Origin: Paracoccus sp. (in: a-proteobacteria)
GTDB lineage: Bacteria; Pseudomonadota; Alphaproteobacteria; Rhodobacterales; Rhodobacteraceae
Reading direction: 5' to 3'
DNA length: 54,004 nucleotides
NCBI RefSeq assembly: GCF_030538755.1
Contig: NZ_JAUNTJ010000020.1
Span: 1-54,004 of the forward strand
Position 1 is the stretch's first letter. Every line of letters begins with the position of its first letter. The notes beneath the pieces are model-generated. The model ran no database searches. It worked only from the letters and a program-made list of their open reading frames with translations, and was not told where the DNA came from. Made by a program: the position numbers and the translations under genes. Positions 44,773 through 53,538 of this stretch are shown piece after piece.

Positions 44773-45533
44773 CCCTGAACGCCTGCGCCGAGGTCTTGCG
44801 CCAGCATGACCCTGACCGTTTCGGCATGGCCATGGCCGCCGCGCCGGACGACCGGGCCGCCCTGCTGACGCTGTATGCGCTGAACCTTGAACTGGCGCGC
44901 GCGCCGTTTCAGTCTGGCGAACCGATGCTGGCCGAAATGCGGCTGCAATGGTGGGATGACCGGCTGGCCGAGATGGGGCAGGGCGCCGCACCGCCGCTGC
45001 ATGATGTGCTGACGCCCCTGTGTGAGGCGTGGGGGACGCGCGCGGGCAGCCTGACCCCGCTGGCCGAGGCGCGCCGCCGCGATTGTGCGCGCCAGCCGTT
45101 TGCCGATGCGGATCAGGTGGTTGCCTATGTCGATGCCACGGCGGGCGCGCTGATGGCGGCGGCGACCGGCGCTTTGGGCGGCGCAGATGCGGCGCTGGTG
45201 GCCGATCAGGCGCGCGGGGCGGGTCTGGCGGCTTGGCTGCGCGCACTGCCGCAACTGACGGCGATCAACATGGGCTTTCCGCTGCCCGATCCGGCCCCGG
45301 CGCGGGCTTTGGCGGCCGAGGGGCTGGCCGCGCTGGATCGTGCCGCCCGCGCGCCGCGTGGGGCCGCGCCGCGCCGCGCGGCACCTGCGCTGTTTACCGG
45401 GGCCGGGGCGCGGGCCGTGCTGCGCCATATCGCCGCCGGGGCCGACCCCTTTGCCCCGCACCCAACCCTGTCGGAATTCCGCCGCCGCGCCGCTTTGGCC
45501 CGGCTGGCGCTGACCGGATATTGGCGCGCCTGA
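44769..45533 (+). CDS. Squalene/phytoene synthase-like protein (NDUFAF6 type)
   Basis: The 254-residue helical protein resembles the NDUFAF6/C8orf38 branch: [49 protein letters not shown] and [15 protein letters not shown]. The two DxxxD motifs required for isoprenoid condensation are not evident. Mitochondrial NDUFAF6 is needed for assembly of respiratory complex I, so a similar bacterial role is possible but unproven. It starts with GTG 44769, overlapping cysS by 4 nt. A run of Ala/Arg-rich sequence occupies about 195-215. Confidence 0.72.
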   Translation: MTLNACAEVLRQHDPDRFGMAMAAAPDDRAALLTLYALNLELARAPFQSGEPMLAEMRLQWWDDRLAEMGQGAAPPLHDVLTPLCEAWGTRAGSLTPLAEARRRDCARQPFADADQVVAYVDATAGALMAAATGALGGADAALVADQARGAGLAAWLRALPQLTAINMGFPLPDPAPARALAAEGLAALDRAARAPRGAAPRRAAPALFTGAGARAVLRHIAAGADPFAPHPTLSEFRRRAALARLALTGYWRA

Positions 45534-45680
45534 CCTCGCCTGCCTCTGTCCGCACGGGCCAATGCGCACCGGGCGGGCAATCTGCCAAAATGCCGGGCCA
45601 CAGCCGCGAAAGGTCTTTTCCTTGCGCCCGGCTTGTGAAAGGAGTTCGCCAAAGCGCACGGGCCAAATTCAGAGGGGCAT

Positions 45681-46547
45681 ATGGCAATAAGCCGCAGATC
45701 CGAGGCCGCACAGGGCTATTCCCTGATCGCGCCGCCGTTCGTCTATGCCGTGCTGGTGCTGGCCGCGCCGCTGTTGACGATCCTGTCCTACAGCTTTCTG
45801 ACCGATGGCTATCTGGAAATCATCCCGACGCTGACCTGGGAAAACTATCGCTTTGTGCTGACCGATCCGGTGGTGCGGGCGCTGATGTGGCGGTCGCTGT
45901 ATGTGTCGGTGTCGGTCACGGTCGTCACCGTGCTGCTGGCCTTTCCGATTGCCTATTACGTCAGCTTTGTGGTGCGCCCCGAACGCAAGGCGCTGTGGTT
46001 GTTCCTGATAACCATCCCGTTCTGGACCAGCTATCTGATCCGGGTGTTCCTGTGGCAGGTCATCATGGAACAGAACGGGGTTATCAACTCGGCCCTGATG
46101 GGGCTGGAGATCACCGACCAGCCCATCACCATGCTGCGCACGGTCGGGGCCATCGTGATGACTCTGGCCCATGCCTATGCCCCCTTTGCGATCCTGCCGA
46201 TTTTCGTGGCGCTGGAAAAGATCGACCGATCCTTGTTAGAGGCCGGGCGCGATCTGGGCGAGTCGCGGGCGATGACCTTTTGGCGCGTCACGCTGCCGCT
46301 GGCGATGCCGGGGGTGATCGCGGCGGTGCTGATCGTGTTCATCCCGACCGTGGGCGATTACGTCACGCCCACGCTGATCGGCGGCGGGCGGATACCGATG
46401 ATTGCCAATATGGTGCAGGCGCAGATGCTGCCGCTGGATAACAAGCCGCTGGGGTCGGCCATCGCCATCAGCGCCATGCTGGTCGTGGGGCTGGTCAGCG
46501 GGCTGTTTCTGTTCCTGAACCGGCGTTTCCTGAAGGTGCGGCAATGA
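45681..46547 (+). CDS. potB: Spermidine/putrescine-type ABC transporter permease (PotB-like)
   Basis: The 288-residue permease has six helices starting YSLIAPPFVYAVLVLAAPLL. It carries TIPFWTSYLIRVFLWQVI and the EAA motif EAGRDLGESRAMTFWRVTLPLAMPG. TVGDYVTPTLIGG is typical of PotB-like proteins. The order B-C-A with 4-nt overlaps is conserved. Substrate could be polyamine or another small cation. The ribosome site GAGGGG precedes ATG 45681; the 147-nt gap upstream has no other signal. Confidence 0.85.
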   Translation: MAISRRSEAAQGYSLIAPPFVYAVLVLAAPLLTILSYSFLTDGYLEIIPTLTWENYRFVLTDPVVRALMWRSLYVSVSVTVVTVLLAFPIAYYVSFVVRPERKALWLFLITIPFWTSYLIRVFLWQVIMEQNGVINSALMGLEITDQPITMLRTVGAIVMTLAHAYAPFAILPIFVALEKIDRSLLEAGRDLGESRAMTFWRVTLPLAMPGVIAAVLIVFIPTVGDYVTPTLIGGGRIPMIANMVQAQMLPLDNKPLGSAIAISAMLVVGLVSGLFLFLNRRFLKVRQ

Positions 46548-47365
46548 GAGGGCGCTTTCAGGGATCGGGCCTGCGGGCCTATGCGCTGCTGTATCTGGTG
46601 TTTCTGTATGCGCCGATCGCCCTGCTGCCGGTTTTCGCGTTCAATTCCGGCACCATCGTCGCCTTTCCGCTGAACGGTTTCACGACCGAGTGGTTCGCGC
46701 AGATGTGGGCCAACCCGACGCTGCGCCGCGCACTGACGAATTCGCTGCTGATCGCGGTGGCCTCGTCCGTGCTGGCGACCTGTCTGGGGATCTTTGCGGC
46801 CCGCGCCTCGACCCGGTTCAGCTTTCCGGGCAAGGGCGGGATGATGGGCTTTATCATGCTGCCGATGGTGCTGCCGGAAATCATCGTGGCGGTGTCGCTG
46901 TTGGTGGTGATGCTGGCGGTCGGGCTGCCGCTGTCGATCTGGACGGTTATTCTGGGCCATACGCTGATCTGTATGCCCTATGCCGTTGCGATCCTGTCCA
47001 CCGCCTTTTCCACACTGGACACCTCGCTTGAGGAAGCGGCCTATGATCTGGGTGAAACCCGCTGGGGGGCGTTTCGGCTGATTACCCTGCCGCTGGTGAT
47101 GCCGGGGGTGATTTCGTCGCTGCTGATTTCCTTTACCATCAGCCTTGATGAATTCATCATCGCCTTTTTCCTGGCGGGGAATGAACCGACCCTGCCCACC
47201 TATATCTTTAGCCAGCTTCGTTTCCCGCGCGCCATTCCGATGATTATGGCGCTTGGCACCGTGCTGGTGGGGCTGTCGATCATTTTGTTGGCGACGGCTG
47301 AATATTTCCGCCGCCGGGGCGTCGCCCGCACCGGCCAAAAGGACAGCGGAGGATTTCTGTCATGA
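46544..47365 (+). CDS. potC: Spermidine/putrescine-type ABC transporter permease (PotC-like)
   Basis: The 273-residue permease has six helices, beginning LRAYALLYLVFLYAPIALLP, FNSGTIVAFPLNGFTTEWFAQ and the PotC-like EEAAYDLGETRWGAFRLITLP EAA loop (two adjoining segments). ISLDEFIIAFFLAGNEPTLP is also typical. It pairs with the upstream permease, overlapping at both ends by 4 nt. Confidence 0.85.
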   Translation: MRGRFQGSGLRAYALLYLVFLYAPIALLPVFAFNSGTIVAFPLNGFTTEWFAQMWANPTLRRALTNSLLIAVASSVLATCLGIFAARASTRFSFPGKGGMMGFIMLPMVLPEIIVAVSLLVVMLAVGLPLSIWTVILGHTLICMPYAVAILSTAFSTLDTSLEEAAYDLGETRWGAFRLITLPLVMPGVISSLLISFTISLDEFIIAFFLAGNEPTLPTYIFSQLRFPRAIPMIMALGTVLVGLSIILLATAEYFRRRGVARTGQKDSGGFLS

Positions 47366-48480
47366 GCGACCGCAAACCGATGATCGAATGTCAGGATGTG
47401 CATAAATATTATGGCGATTACCACGCCTTGCGCGGGATCGACCTGACCATTCGCGAGGGCGAGTTCTTTTCGCTGCTGGGACCATCGGGTTGCGGCAAGA
47501 CCACGCTTTTGCGCACCATTGCCGGGTTCGAGGATATTTCATCCGGCGCCGTTCTGATCGACGGCCGCCATATGGAGGACGTGCCCGCCAACAAACGCCC
47601 CACCAATATGGTGTTTCAGTCCTATGCGATTTTCCCGCATCTGAGCGTGGCGCAGAATGTCGCCTTTGGTCTGCGCCGCGATCCGCGCCCGGCGGCGGAA
47701 AAGGCCGCGATGGTGGACGAGGCTTTGGCCATGGTCGGGCTGAAGGGCTATGGGGCGCGCGCCGCTCATGCGCTGTCGGGCGGGCAGCGGCAGCGGGTTG
47801 CGCTGGCCCGTGCGCTGATCCTGAAACCCAAGGTGTTGCTGCTGGATGAGCCGCTGTCGGCGCTGGATCGCAAGATGCGCGAACAGATGCAGGTCGAGCT
47901 GATAAAGCTGCAACGGCAGGTCGGCATCACCTTTGTTCTGGTGACGCACGATCAGGAAGAAGCCCTTGTCATGTCTGACCGCATCGCCGTCATGTTCGAG
48001 GGCGAGATCGCCCAGCTTGACGGGCCAGAGGCGCTGTATGCCCGCCCCGCCAACCGTCGCGTGGCCGATTTCATTGGCGTGATGAACTTTTTGCCCGCCG
48101 ATATTCGTGGCGAGGACGGCGAGGGTAATGTCACCGTTCAGGTGCCCGGTCTGGGCGAGGTGGTTCTGCCGCCCCGCCAGATCAGTCGCCTGTCGCCCGA
48201 AGATACCGCGCCGATGATCGGCTTTCGCCCCGAAACGATGACTCTGCTGTCGCCCTCGGCCCAGAACCCGCAGCCGCGCGAGACCGAGGCCACCATCGAT
48301 GAAGTGGTCTATTACGGCGACATGACCTATTACGATCTGCGGCTGGACGGGATCGAGCGCGGCGGCCCGCTGAAGCCCGTGCGGATTTCCATGCGCAATG
48401 TCTTTGGCCGCGATGTGCAGGATGTCGGGTCGCGCACCCGGCTGGCGTGGTCGCCGGGGTCTTTGGTTCTGTTCCGCTGA
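47362..48480 (+). CDS. potA: Spermidine/putrescine-type ABC transporter ATPase (PotA-like)
   Basis: The 372-residue ATPase has Walker A LLGPSGCGKTTLLRT near residue 40, Q-loop NMVFQSYAIFPHLSV, signature LSGGQRQRVALARAL, Walker B VLLLDEPLSALDRKM, and the H-loop VTHDQEEALVMSDR. A C-terminal TOBE domain (about 285-365) follows. It drives uptake through the two permeases. No periplasmic binding protein (potD/potF) is encoded here, so it must come from elsewhere. A hairpin and a family A repeat follow the stop. Confidence 0.87.
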   Translation: MSDRKPMIECQDVHKYYGDYHALRGIDLTIREGEFFSLLGPSGCGKTTLLRTIAGFEDISSGAVLIDGRHMEDVPANKRPTNMVFQSYAIFPHLSVAQNVAFGLRRDPRPAAEKAAMVDEALAMVGLKGYGARAAHALSGGQRQRVALARALILKPKVLLLDEPLSALDRKMREQMQVELIKLQRQVGITFVLVTHDQEEALVMSDRIAVMFEGEIAQLDGPEALYARPANRRVADFIGVMNFLPADIRGEDGEGNVTVQVPGLGEVVLPPRQISRLSPEDTAPMIGFRPETMTLLSPSAQNPQPRETEATIDEVVYYGDMTYYDLRLDGIERGGPLKPVRISMRNVFGRDVQDVGSRTRLAWSPGSLVLFR

Positions 48481-48496
48481 TTGCGTCCCGCGACAG

Positions 48497-48514
48497 CCGG
48501 GGGCCAGCCCCCGG
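48497..48514 (+). terminator. Hairpin following potA
   Basis: CCGGGGGC and GCCCCCGG flank CA, a perfect 8-bp palindrome 16 nt past the potA stop. It is followed by ACCCCCGGGATATTTT, so the family A repeat provides the T-rich tail. It may end potA transcription. Confidence 0.55.
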
Positions 48515-48520
48515 ACCCCC

Positions 48521-48543
48521 GGGATATTTTCGGACCAAAGATG
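48521..48543 (+). repeat. Intergenic repeat family A, copy 3
   Basis: GGGATATTT, TC, GGACCAAAGATG. It lies five bases from the P450 stop codon, between convergent potA and P450 genes. Same orientation relative to the upstream plus-strand gene as the other two copies. Confidence 0.85.
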
Positions 48544-48548
48544 GGCTG

Positions 48549-49904
48549 TCAGTTCGCGGCGGTGTTCCGGCGTTTCAGCGTGATGCGGATGCCGTTCTTG
48601 CCGCGTGTGGTCAGGCGGGCCAGCGGGATCGGTGGTTCCGCGCCGGGCGAGAGGTGGAAGTTGCGGGCGATGAGGGCCAGCATCAGCACGCCTTCGGCCA
48701 TGGCGAAGCCTGCGCCGGGGCAGACGCGCGGGCCGGCGGAAAACGGGATATAGGCATTGCGCGCGGGTTGGCGGTTGTCGGGGCGGTCCCATCGTTCGGG
48801 GTCAAAGCTGTCGGGATCGGGCCAGATGCGGTCATGCCGGTGCAGGTGCCAGGGTGACAGCACGATCTGCGCCCCCGGTTTCGCCGGGCGGTCGCGCAGG
48901 ATTTCGGGTTTGGTGACCTGGCGCACCATCATCGGCACCGGCGGGTAGAGGCGCATCGCCTCGCGGAAGGTGTTGCGGGTCAGGCGCAGGGCGGACAGGT
49001 CGGAAAAGCTGGTCAAGGGACCGGCGGCATCTGCCTCGGCCGCGATGCGGGCCTGCCATTCGGGGTTTGCCGCCAGCAGCCACAGCGACCATGCCAAGGC
49101 CGCTGCGCTGGTTTCGTGTCCGGCGAGGAAAAAGATCGCCACCTGATCGGTCATTTCCGCAGCGGTAAAGCAGCGGCCGGTTTCGGGGTCGGGCGTGGTC
49201 ATGATCCGGGTGGCCAGATCGTCGGGGGCGGTGCCGTTGCGGATCGCCTGCATCCGCCGGTTGACCATATCCGCGATCAGCCCGCGGATTTCCCTCGCCG
49301 TGCGCCGGGTCTGGTGCGAATGCAGCCGTGGCAGCCAGCGGGGCCATGGGATCAGCGCGGCGGGGTTGACCACCGGCTGGGCATCCTGATGCGCGCGGAA
49401 GGCGTGGAACACGCGGCTGGCGGTCTCATGTTCGATGGGCAGCGAAAACAGCGTGCGAAAGATGATGTCGGCGGCGGCATGGCTGCATTCTGGCTCGATG
49501 TCCTGTTCGCCCTCGGGCAGCCGGGTCAGGGCGGCATCGGCGGCGGCGCGCATGGCGGGAAAGATCAGGTGCAGCCGCCCGCCCGCAAAGGCCGGGTCGA
49601 TGATGCGGCGCTGGAACTGCCACTCGGCGCCGTTGGTGACAAAGACCGACCGGCCCAGCAGCGGTGCCAGCCCTTCGCGCAGGCGGTTGGATTTGGGGAA
49701 ATCGGCCGGGCGTTCCGACAGCACCAGCCGCACCAGCGCCGGATCGTTGCAGAAAAAGCTGTGGATCAGCGGGCTGCGGAACTCGGCCATGCGGGCGTGG
49801 TAGAGATGCGCGGGCAGGGCCGACAGCAGATCGCGCCGGAACGCCCGTGCCAGCCGCAGCACGCCGCCGCCTTTGGGCGCGGCAGGGGGCTTGGGCGGGA
49901 TCAT
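48549..49904 (-). CDS. Cytochrome P450
   Basis: The 451-residue monooxygenase shows the I-helix oxygen-binding motif FFLAGHETSAAALAWSLW, the K-helix FREAMRLYPPVP (ExxR), a FDPERWDRPDN meander, and the heme loop FSAGPRVCPGAGFAMAEG with ligand Cys395. Length is normal for a soluble class I or similar P450. Its substrate is unknown, and no ferredoxin or ferredoxin reductase gene is in the window. Translation starts at ATG 49904, overlapping the hydrolase stop (ATGA). A longer continuous frame upstream to 50762 lies antisense-shifted within the hydrolase gene and is not part of it. Confidence 0.93.
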   Translation of the reverse strand: MIPPKPPAAPKGGGVLRLARAFRRDLLSALPAHLYHARMAEFRSPLIHSFFCNDPALVRLVLSERPADFPKSNRLREGLAPLLGRSVFVTNGAEWQFQRRIIDPAFAGGRLHLIFPAMRAAADAALTRLPEGEQDIEPECSHAAADIIFRTLFSLPIEHETASRVFHAFRAHQDAQPVVNPAALIPWPRWLPRLHSHQTRRTAREIRGLIADMVNRRMQAIRNGTAPDDLATRIMTTPDPETGRCFTAAEMTDQVAIFFLAGHETSAAALAWSLWLLAANPEWQARIAAEADAAGPLTSFSDLSALRLTRNTFREAMRLYPPVPMMVRQVTKPEILRDRPAKPGAQIVLSPWHLHRHDRIWPDPDSFDPERWDRPDNRQPARNAYIPFSAGPRVCPGAGFAMAEGVLMLALIARNFHLSPGAEPPIPLARLTTRGKNGIRITLKRRNTAAN

Positions 49905-51082
49905 CGGCGCACCGCCAGGGCCGGGCGGGTGATGCGCCCCGGCGAATGGCTGCGCGCGCCGAACCGCTGCCGCAGGGTCAGCGGGCCTGCGGTGATGGTG
50001 AAATAGTCGTAATCCCTGGGCCGGTCGAAGGCGCAGAGATACTGGAAATGCCGCCGGAACCAGCGCCAGCGCATCGCCTGTTGCCGCTGGGGCGACAGGG
50101 TTTGCGTGAAGGCCGCCGACAGGATCAGCGGGCCGTGCTGGCCGCCCGGCGGGGTCAGCCCGTTCACCGCCACCGGATCGCACAGGCCAAAGCAGCAGGC
50201 GTCGCCCGGCGCTGTGACATCCAGCCAGAACACGGCGCTTTGCCCGGCCAGAACGGTCAGATCCGCGCGCAGCCGCTTGGCCTGGGGAAGGGCGGTCAGC
50301 ATCGGCACGACATGGCCAAGCGTCATCAGCGACAGCCGATCTGCGACCGTGCCTTTGCGCAGCAGGTCCGCCACCGCCGACGCCGCGATGCAGGCCCCCG
50401 AAGAATGGCCGACGATCAGCACCTCGTCCCAATCCTGCGCCAGAGTCTGCGCGATACGGTCGGAAAAGGCGGCGATCCGGGTTTCCAGCGCCGGCGGATA
50501 GGCCCCGCCAGTGCGGGCCGTCAGGGCGTAGTCGTGCATCAGGTAATAGGCGAAAATGCGGCCATCCAGCCGCCGCCACATCAACAGCCCCGCCATGAAA
50601 ACCAGCAGGGCGACCGGCGCGGCCAGCCAGCCGGACAGATGCGATACCGCCCATCCGGCAAGCGAGGCCAGCACGCCTGCCACCGCCAGTTGCGCCAGCA
50701 GCACCGCAATCGGATACAGCGCCGCGATCACCGGCCCGCGCCTGAGCCGCATCAGCCGCCACAACGCGCCCGAGCCGACATAGGCCCAGACTGTTTGCGC
50801 CAGTTGCAGATAGGTGGCCGGGATCGAGCGCCCCATCGACCCCTGCACGATGTCATCCCAGACCAGCACTTCGAATTCGGCATGGGTCTGCGCGCCATTG
50901 ATCGTGCTGGCGGCGGCCCAGCCAAAGCCGGTGTCGTCGCCACGGTCCGCCCGCGTCAGCGCATAGCCGGAAATCCGCGCCTGATCGGCGCCTTCGCGGC
51001 GGTAAAGCTCGCGATAGCGGCGGGGCGGGATCGGGTCATAGCCGGGGATATACAACACCCGGCGGCGGAAAATCTGGTTCAT
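49901..51082 (-). CDS. Membrane-associated alpha/beta hydrolase
   Basis: The 393-residue protein begins RRRVLYIPGYDPIPPRRYRE, a hydrolase beta strand with oxyanion turn. Two to three hydrophobic segments lie near residues 115-168 (VIAALYPIAVLLAQLAVAGV and WLAAPVALLVFMAGLL). The nucleophile elbow VLIVGHSSGACIAASAV has Ser227. The C-terminal HFQYLCAFDRPRDYDYF suggests the catalytic-triad region. Such an arrangement suits a membrane lipase or esterase; the substrate is unknown. The start at 51082 (MNQIFRRRVL) was chosen because homology begins there; an upstream frame to 51226 reads through non-coding sequence. It is the first gene of a two-gene unit with the P450. Confidence 0.75.
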   Translation of the reverse strand: MNQIFRRRVLYIPGYDPIPPRRYRELYRREGADQARISGYALTRADRGDDTGFGWAAASTINGAQTHAEFEVLVWDDIVQGSMGRSIPATYLQLAQTVWAYVGSGALWRLMRLRRGPVIAALYPIAVLLAQLAVAGVLASLAGWAVSHLSGWLAAPVALLVFMAGLLMWRRLDGRIFAYYLMHDYALTARTGGAYPPALETRIAAFSDRIAQTLAQDWDEVLIVGHSSGACIAASAVADLLRKGTVADRLSLMTLGHVVPMLTALPQAKRLRADLTVLAGQSAVFWLDVTAPGDACCFGLCDPVAVNGLTPPGGQHGPLILSAAFTQTLSPQRQQAMRWRWFRRHFQYLCAFDRPRDYDYFTITAGPLTLRQRFGARSHSPGRITRPALAVRR

Positions 51083-51258
51083 GGTCAGGCGGTTAATCGT
51101 TTGCGCGCAGAATGTCACCCTCTGCCGCGCCGCGAAAGGGGGCTTGCTGCCGCACCCCGGCATCTTTGTGGCGGGGCGGGGCATATAAGTCTTGACCTGT
51201 GGATCGAGTTTCCCCAAGGGTAACAAGAGTTAACGATCGCCATTTTCGAGAGGGTGCA

Positions 51259-53523
51259 ATGGCAGATATTCCCGACAACAACACGACCACCGCAAAGATT
51301 ACCGGATCAGGGGAGTTCCGCGGCACGCTAGAGTTGAATGGCGACACGGATTGGTGGCGCGTCGATGTGGTGCAGGGGTATCGGTATCAGTTCTGGCTGA
51401 CGGGCGATGGCGGGCCGGATTCGCTGGGTTCCGGGGGAATGAGGCTGTTGGGCAGCAACGGCACTGCGATCACTGGGTTTAACACGACATCGCAGTTTTC
51501 TTTTACGGCAAGCCAGACGGCGACTTATTTCATATCTGTTTACGATAACAATTTCTATAACAACAAGCCAGAAGGCAATTATATCATCCGCGCCAGTATG
51601 GATGACGACGTGGTTAACAGCAACGTCACACAGGCGCGTATCAGCGGCACCGGGATCACCTCGGGCGTTTTGGGGCAGAATGGCGATCAGGATTGGTATC
51701 GCGTCACCCTGACCGAAGGGCTTTCCTATAATTTCCGTGTGACCGGCGATGGTGGCGCGACGCAATTGGGGTCGGCAAAGATTACGCTGTATGATGCCAA
51801 TGGCGTCAAGATCAACGATACTATGAAAGAATCGCACCTTGGTTATCGCGCGACCAGCACCGGCACCTATTTTGTCGAGGTCAGCGACAACAATTTTTAT
51901 AACAATGCCCCCGAAGGAAATTATCGCATTCACACCGATATGCGCGATTATGTGCGCGGTGATGGCCAGACCAAAGCCAATATGGTCGCCGGTCAGGCGC
52001 TGACCGGGCGGATTGATGCGCGCGGCGATCAGGACTGGTATCGCATCACCCTGAAAGACGGGGAAACCTATCGGTTCGAAGTGGTCGGCGAATCCGCGAC
52101 CGACCGGCTGGCGGCGTCTTATGTCAGCGTTTATGATCAGAACGGCACAAGGGTCGCCGGGAATACAGGCAGCGCGCTTACATATGCGACACAGGCAGGC
52201 GGCACGTTTTATGTTGGTGTCAGCAGCGGCCTTTATGATGCCAATCCGATTGGCCAGTTCAAACTGAAAGTCACCACCAATGGCCGCGATGTCATCGGCA
52301 CCAGCGCATCCGAGGAATTGCACGGGCAGGATAATGACAACCGCATTCTGGGCGGTGCCGGAAATGATACTCTGTTCGGGAATGGCGGAAATGATACGCT
52401 GATCGGCGGCGCGGGCAATGACGTGCTGCGCGGCGGGGCCGGGCAGGATACGGCGCAATACACGGCCAGTGCCAATACCCGTGTCGATCTGCGGATCACC
52501 TCGTTTCAGGATACGCTGTCGTCGGGGCGCGACCGGCTGCTGTCGATTGAAAACGTCACCACCGCGGGCGGCAATGACACGATCACCGGCAATGGCGGTG
52601 CCAATGTGCTGAACGGCGGGGCCGGGAACGACCTGATTTCCGGCATGGGTGGCAATGACCGGCTGATCGGCGGGTCAGGCAATGACACTCTGCTGGGGGG
52701 CAACGGCCATGACACGCTGGAGGGCGGAAACGGGCACGACAGTCTGGACGGCGGCAATGGCAACGATCTGCTGAGCGGCGGCAATGGCCATGACACGCTG
52801 CGTGGCGGCATGGGCAACGACACGCTGGACGGCGGCGCGGGCAATGATCTGATAATCGGCGGCGCGGGGATCGACGCGGTGCGCTTTAGCGGCTCGACCG
52901 GGGCCAATGTCTCGCTGGCGCTGACCGGGGCGCAGGACACCGGCTATGGCCGCGACACGATCCGGCAGGTGGAAAACGTCATCGGCAGTTCGGGGAACGA
53001 TACGATCCGCGGCGATGGCGGTGCGAACCAGATCTGGGGCAATGCCGGGAATGACCGCATCTTTGGCGGCAATGGCAACGATACGCTGCACGGCGGCGCA
53101 GGCAATGACACGCTGGAGGGCGGCAATGGTCACGACCGGCTGAACGGCGGCAACGGTGCCGATCTGCTGCGCGGCGGGGCTGGCAATGACACGCTGAACG
53201 GCGGCGCGGGCAACGACAGCCTGTATGGCGGTGCGGGGGCCGACCGTCTGGTCGGCGGCACCGGGCGCGATCAGTTGTGGGGCGGCGCCGGGGCCGACAC
53301 CTTTGTCTTTGGCCGCAACGAAGGCTGGGCGCGGATCAACGACTGGCAGGACGGGCTGGACAAGATCGAGTTCGAAGGCGTCGGTGCGTTCTATTATCTG
53401 AACATCACCAAGATCGCTGCCGGGGTGCAGGTGGTTCACAACTCATGGGCGGGCAGCACGACCGTTGTCATCGCCGGGGCCGACCTGAACCAGATCGACC
53501 AGAACGACTTTATCTTCACCTGA
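51259..53523 (+). CDS. RTX calcium-binding protein with three PPC-type domains
   Basis: The 754-residue protein has no N-terminal signal peptide, as expected for type I secretion. Three pre-peptidase C-terminal (PPC)-like beta domains come first (about 8-112, 118-228 and 236-345), each with a GD(T/Q)DW(W/Y)R core. The first two share DNNFYNN.PEGNY. From about 350 there are some 28 glycine-rich nonapeptides such as GGAGNDTLF and GGNGHDTLE, in three blocks. Two similar linkers separate the blocks ([17 protein letters not shown] and [16 protein letters not shown]). A final segment, [14 protein letters not shown] to NQNDFIFT, resembles a type I secretion signal region. No catalytic domain is recognisable. 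AGAGGG lies upstream of ATG 51259. Confidence 0.9.
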   Translation: MADIPDNNTTTAKITGSGEFRGTLELNGDTDWWRVDVVQGYRYQFWLTGDGGPDSLGSGGMRLLGSNGTAITGFNTTSQFSFTASQTATYFISVYDNNFYNNKPEGNYIIRASMDDDVVNSNVTQARISGTGITSGVLGQNGDQDWYRVTLTEGLSYNFRVTGDGGATQLGSAKITLYDANGVKINDTMKESHLGYRATSTGTYFVEVSDNNFYNNAPEGNYRIHTDMRDYVRGDGQTKANMVAGQALTGRIDARGDQDWYRITLKDGETYRFEVVGESATDRLAASYVSVYDQNGTRVAGNTGSALTYATQAGGTFYVGVSSGLYDANPIGQFKLKVTTNGRDVIGTSASEELHGQDNDNRILGGAGNDTLFGNGGNDTLIGGAGNDVLRGGAGQDTAQYTASANTRVDLRITSFQDTLSSGRDRLLSIENVTTAGGNDTITGNGGANVLNGGAGNDLISGMGGNDRLIGGSGNDTLLGGNGHDTLEGGNGHDSLDGGNGNDLLSGGNGHDTLRGGMGNDTLDGGAGNDLIIGGAGIDAVRFSGSTGANVSLALTGAQDTGYGRDTIRQVENVIGSSGNDTIRGDGGANQIWGNAGNDRIFGGNGNDTLHGGAGNDTLEGGNGHDRLNGGNGADLLRGGAGNDTLNGGAGNDSLYGGAGADRLVGGTGRDQLWGGAGADTFVFGRNEGWARINDWQDGLDKIEFEGVGAFYYLNITKIAAGVQVVHNSWAGSTTVVIAGADLNQIDQNDFIFT

Positions 53524-53538
53524 GGCGTGCCGCCGCGT

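Noticed and set aside
43012-45246. A 744-codon minus-strand frame across the GT4 gene, cysS and the NDUFAF6-like gene
   Set aside because: It is antisense to three supported genes and has no motif.
45029-46441. A 470-codon plus-strand frame across the NDUFAF6-like gene and potB
   Set aside because: It crosses two well-supported genes in a different frame and is Gly/Arg/Ala-rich without domains.
49905-50762. An N-terminal extension of the P450 to 50762, suggesting a fused protein
   Set aside because: The extension is out of frame with the hydrolase that clearly occupies this DNA, and the P450 has a normal start at 49904 with ATGA coupling.
52340-53300. Direct repeats resembling a CRISPR array or tandem satellite
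   Set aside because: Period is 27 nt (nine codons), in frame, and encodes RTX nonapeptides; there are no unique spacers.
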